Assembly (NCBI RefSeq): GCF_012273895.1
Contig: NC_052119.1
Location: 8,470,705-8,534,704, forward strand
Length of the DNA: 64,000 nucleotides
Direction: 5' to 3'
DNA from: Zerene cesonia
Lineage: Eukaryota > Arthropoda > Insecta > Lepidoptera > Pieridae
The position numbers were made by a program, and so were the translations under genes. The notes under the pieces were generated by a model, which saw nothing but the letters and a program-made list of their open reading frames with translations, was not told the origin of the DNA and made no database searches. Shown here piece by piece: positions 61,796 to 64,000 of this stretch; positions within the stretch are counted from its first letter, which is position 1, and the number at the start of each line of letters is the position of its first letter.

Positions 61796-62954
61796 ATATA
61801 ATAAATTGTTAAGCGACTCTTCAACTGCACTGAATCGAGTCTCTTATCAGATAGCGCAGCGCGACTCTATTAATGCCTTCGCAAATGACATCTGATTGCA
61901 GGTGCCGGCTCGTCACTCGAGACAATTTATTTTGGTTTCAGACTTTATTATGATAAAAAATTATAATAAATGGATATAAAAATCGATGAATATTGTGATA
62001 AATATGTACGCGCCTATGCTGTATATGTATCTACTTATGCGGGGAAAGTTTTTGTTTAATTTAATATTAATACGAGTTATATAATTTTTACAGAAATAAA
62101 AAATAAGTAAAGTTGCTGAACAACTGATTTATATAAACTCTTTTCTTTTATAGAAATGCTGTTACAAGTAACATACATAGCAAAATATTTTTTCAAATTA
62201 TTAACTTTATTTTAAAATGAATAATCAAATCACATAATATTTATTTAAACATCCATCACTTAAACACAATTTTCATAATAAATACACGTAGCGGTCAGAC
62301 TTATCGAAGCGCTACTGTAATCTACACGCAGGACACTATCATATTAATAACCTGAATAAATTAACTGTATGATATAGTTATTTATAAGATGATTTTAATT
62401 AGTCACTCTTAGATTATCGGAGCGGATACATGTGGAAACTCGATACGTTTGTAATTATGCAAAATGTCAACTTGATTGATCCCTGATACATCGAAAGCAG
62501 GCTGTTAGCTTTAATTACCTGGCGATACCAATCGATAATAATCATGTTTATTATTTTCGTAATTAGCGTAGACTTGCTGTGAATTAGGTGTGAATTCATT
62601 GAATAGATAACAGTTTATGAAGTTGATTCGGATTTGTTAGGTGAAGTAGCTGACTTGCGACGAATGATAAGATCAAATCTTTGATTATGAAATACAATTT
62701 TAAAACAAAAGTAAATGGAATTCGGGAACTCGTCGATGTTAGCAAAAAGTTGTGAGAAAAATAAATCCACCCAGGAAATTAATTGCAAACGGTTGTTTAA
62801 ATAAAAGTTTAAATAGAAAATACCTACATCTAATAAGAAATTTATTTGGTTGATAGCTAAGAAGGTAGAAATGTTCCGCCCTTTTGTCGTTCTTTAATTC
62901 TCTATCATACTCTAAGAAAACAGTATCCCATATTTTTTATTTTTTATTAGTGGT
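61796..62954. other. AT-rich non-coding DNA
   Basis: 61850-61920 is a little GC-richer (ATTGCAGGTGCCGGCTCGTC). No exon. Confidence 0.35.
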
Positions 62955-63125
62955 TATTAGGGAAGCGCTTGCCCACAGATTTCATGAAGCCTGAGATGGA
63001 ACACGCTTCCCTAAACGTTACTCATTCAGTCGTCTCTTGAAGATCTCCAGATTGTACTCGTCGGGGGCCACAGACTCAATGAGCATATTCCAGTCTCTGA
63101 CGGTTCGAACAATTATAAAAAAGTA
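62955..63125 (+). repeat. Interspersed repeat related to 19840-20030
   Basis: AAGCGCTTGCCCACAGATTT, CATGAAGCCTGAGATGGAAC, GAAGATCTCCAGATTGTACT and TTCCAGTCTCTGACGGTTCG. A known type of retroelement 3' region in Lepidoptera; the better of the two copies. Confidence 0.5.
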
Positions 63126-64000
63126 AAAAATCTTATAAAGCGCTAACCGTTCTATATTTAAATTTTGTTCCATTTCAGCGTTCTGTTTTTGAATTTTAAT
63201 TCACATTCAAGTGGTATATGTTCGCAACGTGTTAGCTGTCATATCCGATAGCAGCACCGTTTAATCACGCTACCGCGAAGGTTTGATTGCGAATGATAAA
63301 TAGTGGCCATGTAGCGCATCTCGCTACTAGCCAGTACTGGTTTGTTTGTGCTTTATATGTTACTGTTTTATAATCTGTAGCCATCAAACAAGGAGTAAGC
63401 TTGTTAATATTCATGCAATATTTAACGGTCGTGTTTTATTGATATACGGATAACGTATTTGTAAAATTTTATAACTTTTTATTTGTTGATGCTGATAAAA
63501 TTATGTAATGGTTAAATAAATAGTAAGATTGTTTTAATTTCGTACGATGATGTCACTAAAACTTTATACAAACGTTTTTATCGCTACATATATAAATATT
63601 TGGGTTACTTCCATGGTATTAAGTGAACTAAAGTTTAAAAAAACAAGCAGTTATTGATATGCCAATCTAACCAATCTAGAAAAATTAAAAAAGCATATAG
63701 CAATAGTGACTCATAATTCTTTTAAATAGATTATAATTTATGTGACAATGTAATAATGTGTTAAAATCAAATCAGGATTGCAAAACAGGTGTGTTATTTT
63801 TTAAATTCATTCATATCTGTTATAGGAAACTAGTTTGAGCTACATTGTATCGTAAACGGATTAATTCAAGTTAATCCGCAATTACTTTAATCAATTCTAG
63901 ATAACAAACTTTACATTAATGCACTAAATAGTGTTAGGTGTAAATGTTAGATCTGTTTGTTTGTTTTTCTATGTGAACGTAATGGTACTTGGTTATTTGA
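63126..64000. other. AT-rich non-coding DNA to the window edge
   Basis: 63215-63345 is slightly GC-richer. No exon or repeat recognised. Confidence 0.35.

Overview
The window looks like AT-rich, gene-poor nuclear DNA of a moth or butterfly (Lepidoptera). This rests on the repeats. There are many short elements ending in a GC hairpin followed by CTAG and inserted between A and T (non-autonomous Helitrons). There are tRNA-derived SINEs with the 'CTCCTTGGTGCAGTGGTTAA' type head, and several repeat families I know from lepidopteran assemblies. No bacterial, viral or organellar gene set is visible, and almost all open frames are short and chance-like.

One protein-coding exon is well supported. 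It lies on the minus strand (27306 down to 27078), reads an acidic then proline-rich N-terminus, and ends at a good splice donor. The CpG-rich stretch above it (about 27307-27805) looks like its promoter and 5' UTR. I do not recognise the gene. Its low-complexity start, isolated CpG-rich promoter and a first intron that may run more than 27 kb to the left suggest a developmental or regulatory protein, but that is inference. No following exon could be found in the window.

A second promoter-like patch lies at the left edge (1-830). It carries a GC box, E-boxes, CRE- and CCAAT-like motifs, a short upstream ORF and a good donor at 654, and may hold a non-coding first exon on the plus strand.

Layout: 1-830 promoter-like; 831-17146 AT-rich DNA with GC-richer islands (about 3200, 3910, 5100-5330, 8560-8790, 10780-10860) and old repeats; 17147-26781 denser in Helitrons and SINE-like copies; 27078-27805 the coding exon and promoter; 27806-44473 non-coding with scattered repeats; 44474-64000 non-coding with GC-richer islands (47640, 51690, 52200, 53640, 56010, 60770) that could be enhancers, plus more Helitron and SINE debris and a 16-bp minisatellite at 59432. 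I found no new multi-gene system. The most unusual items are structural: a three-stem inverted-repeat element at 5201-5269, a 41-bp dyad at 4197-4237, a rearranged repeat at 6301-6452, and Helitrons with duplicated or exchanged parts.
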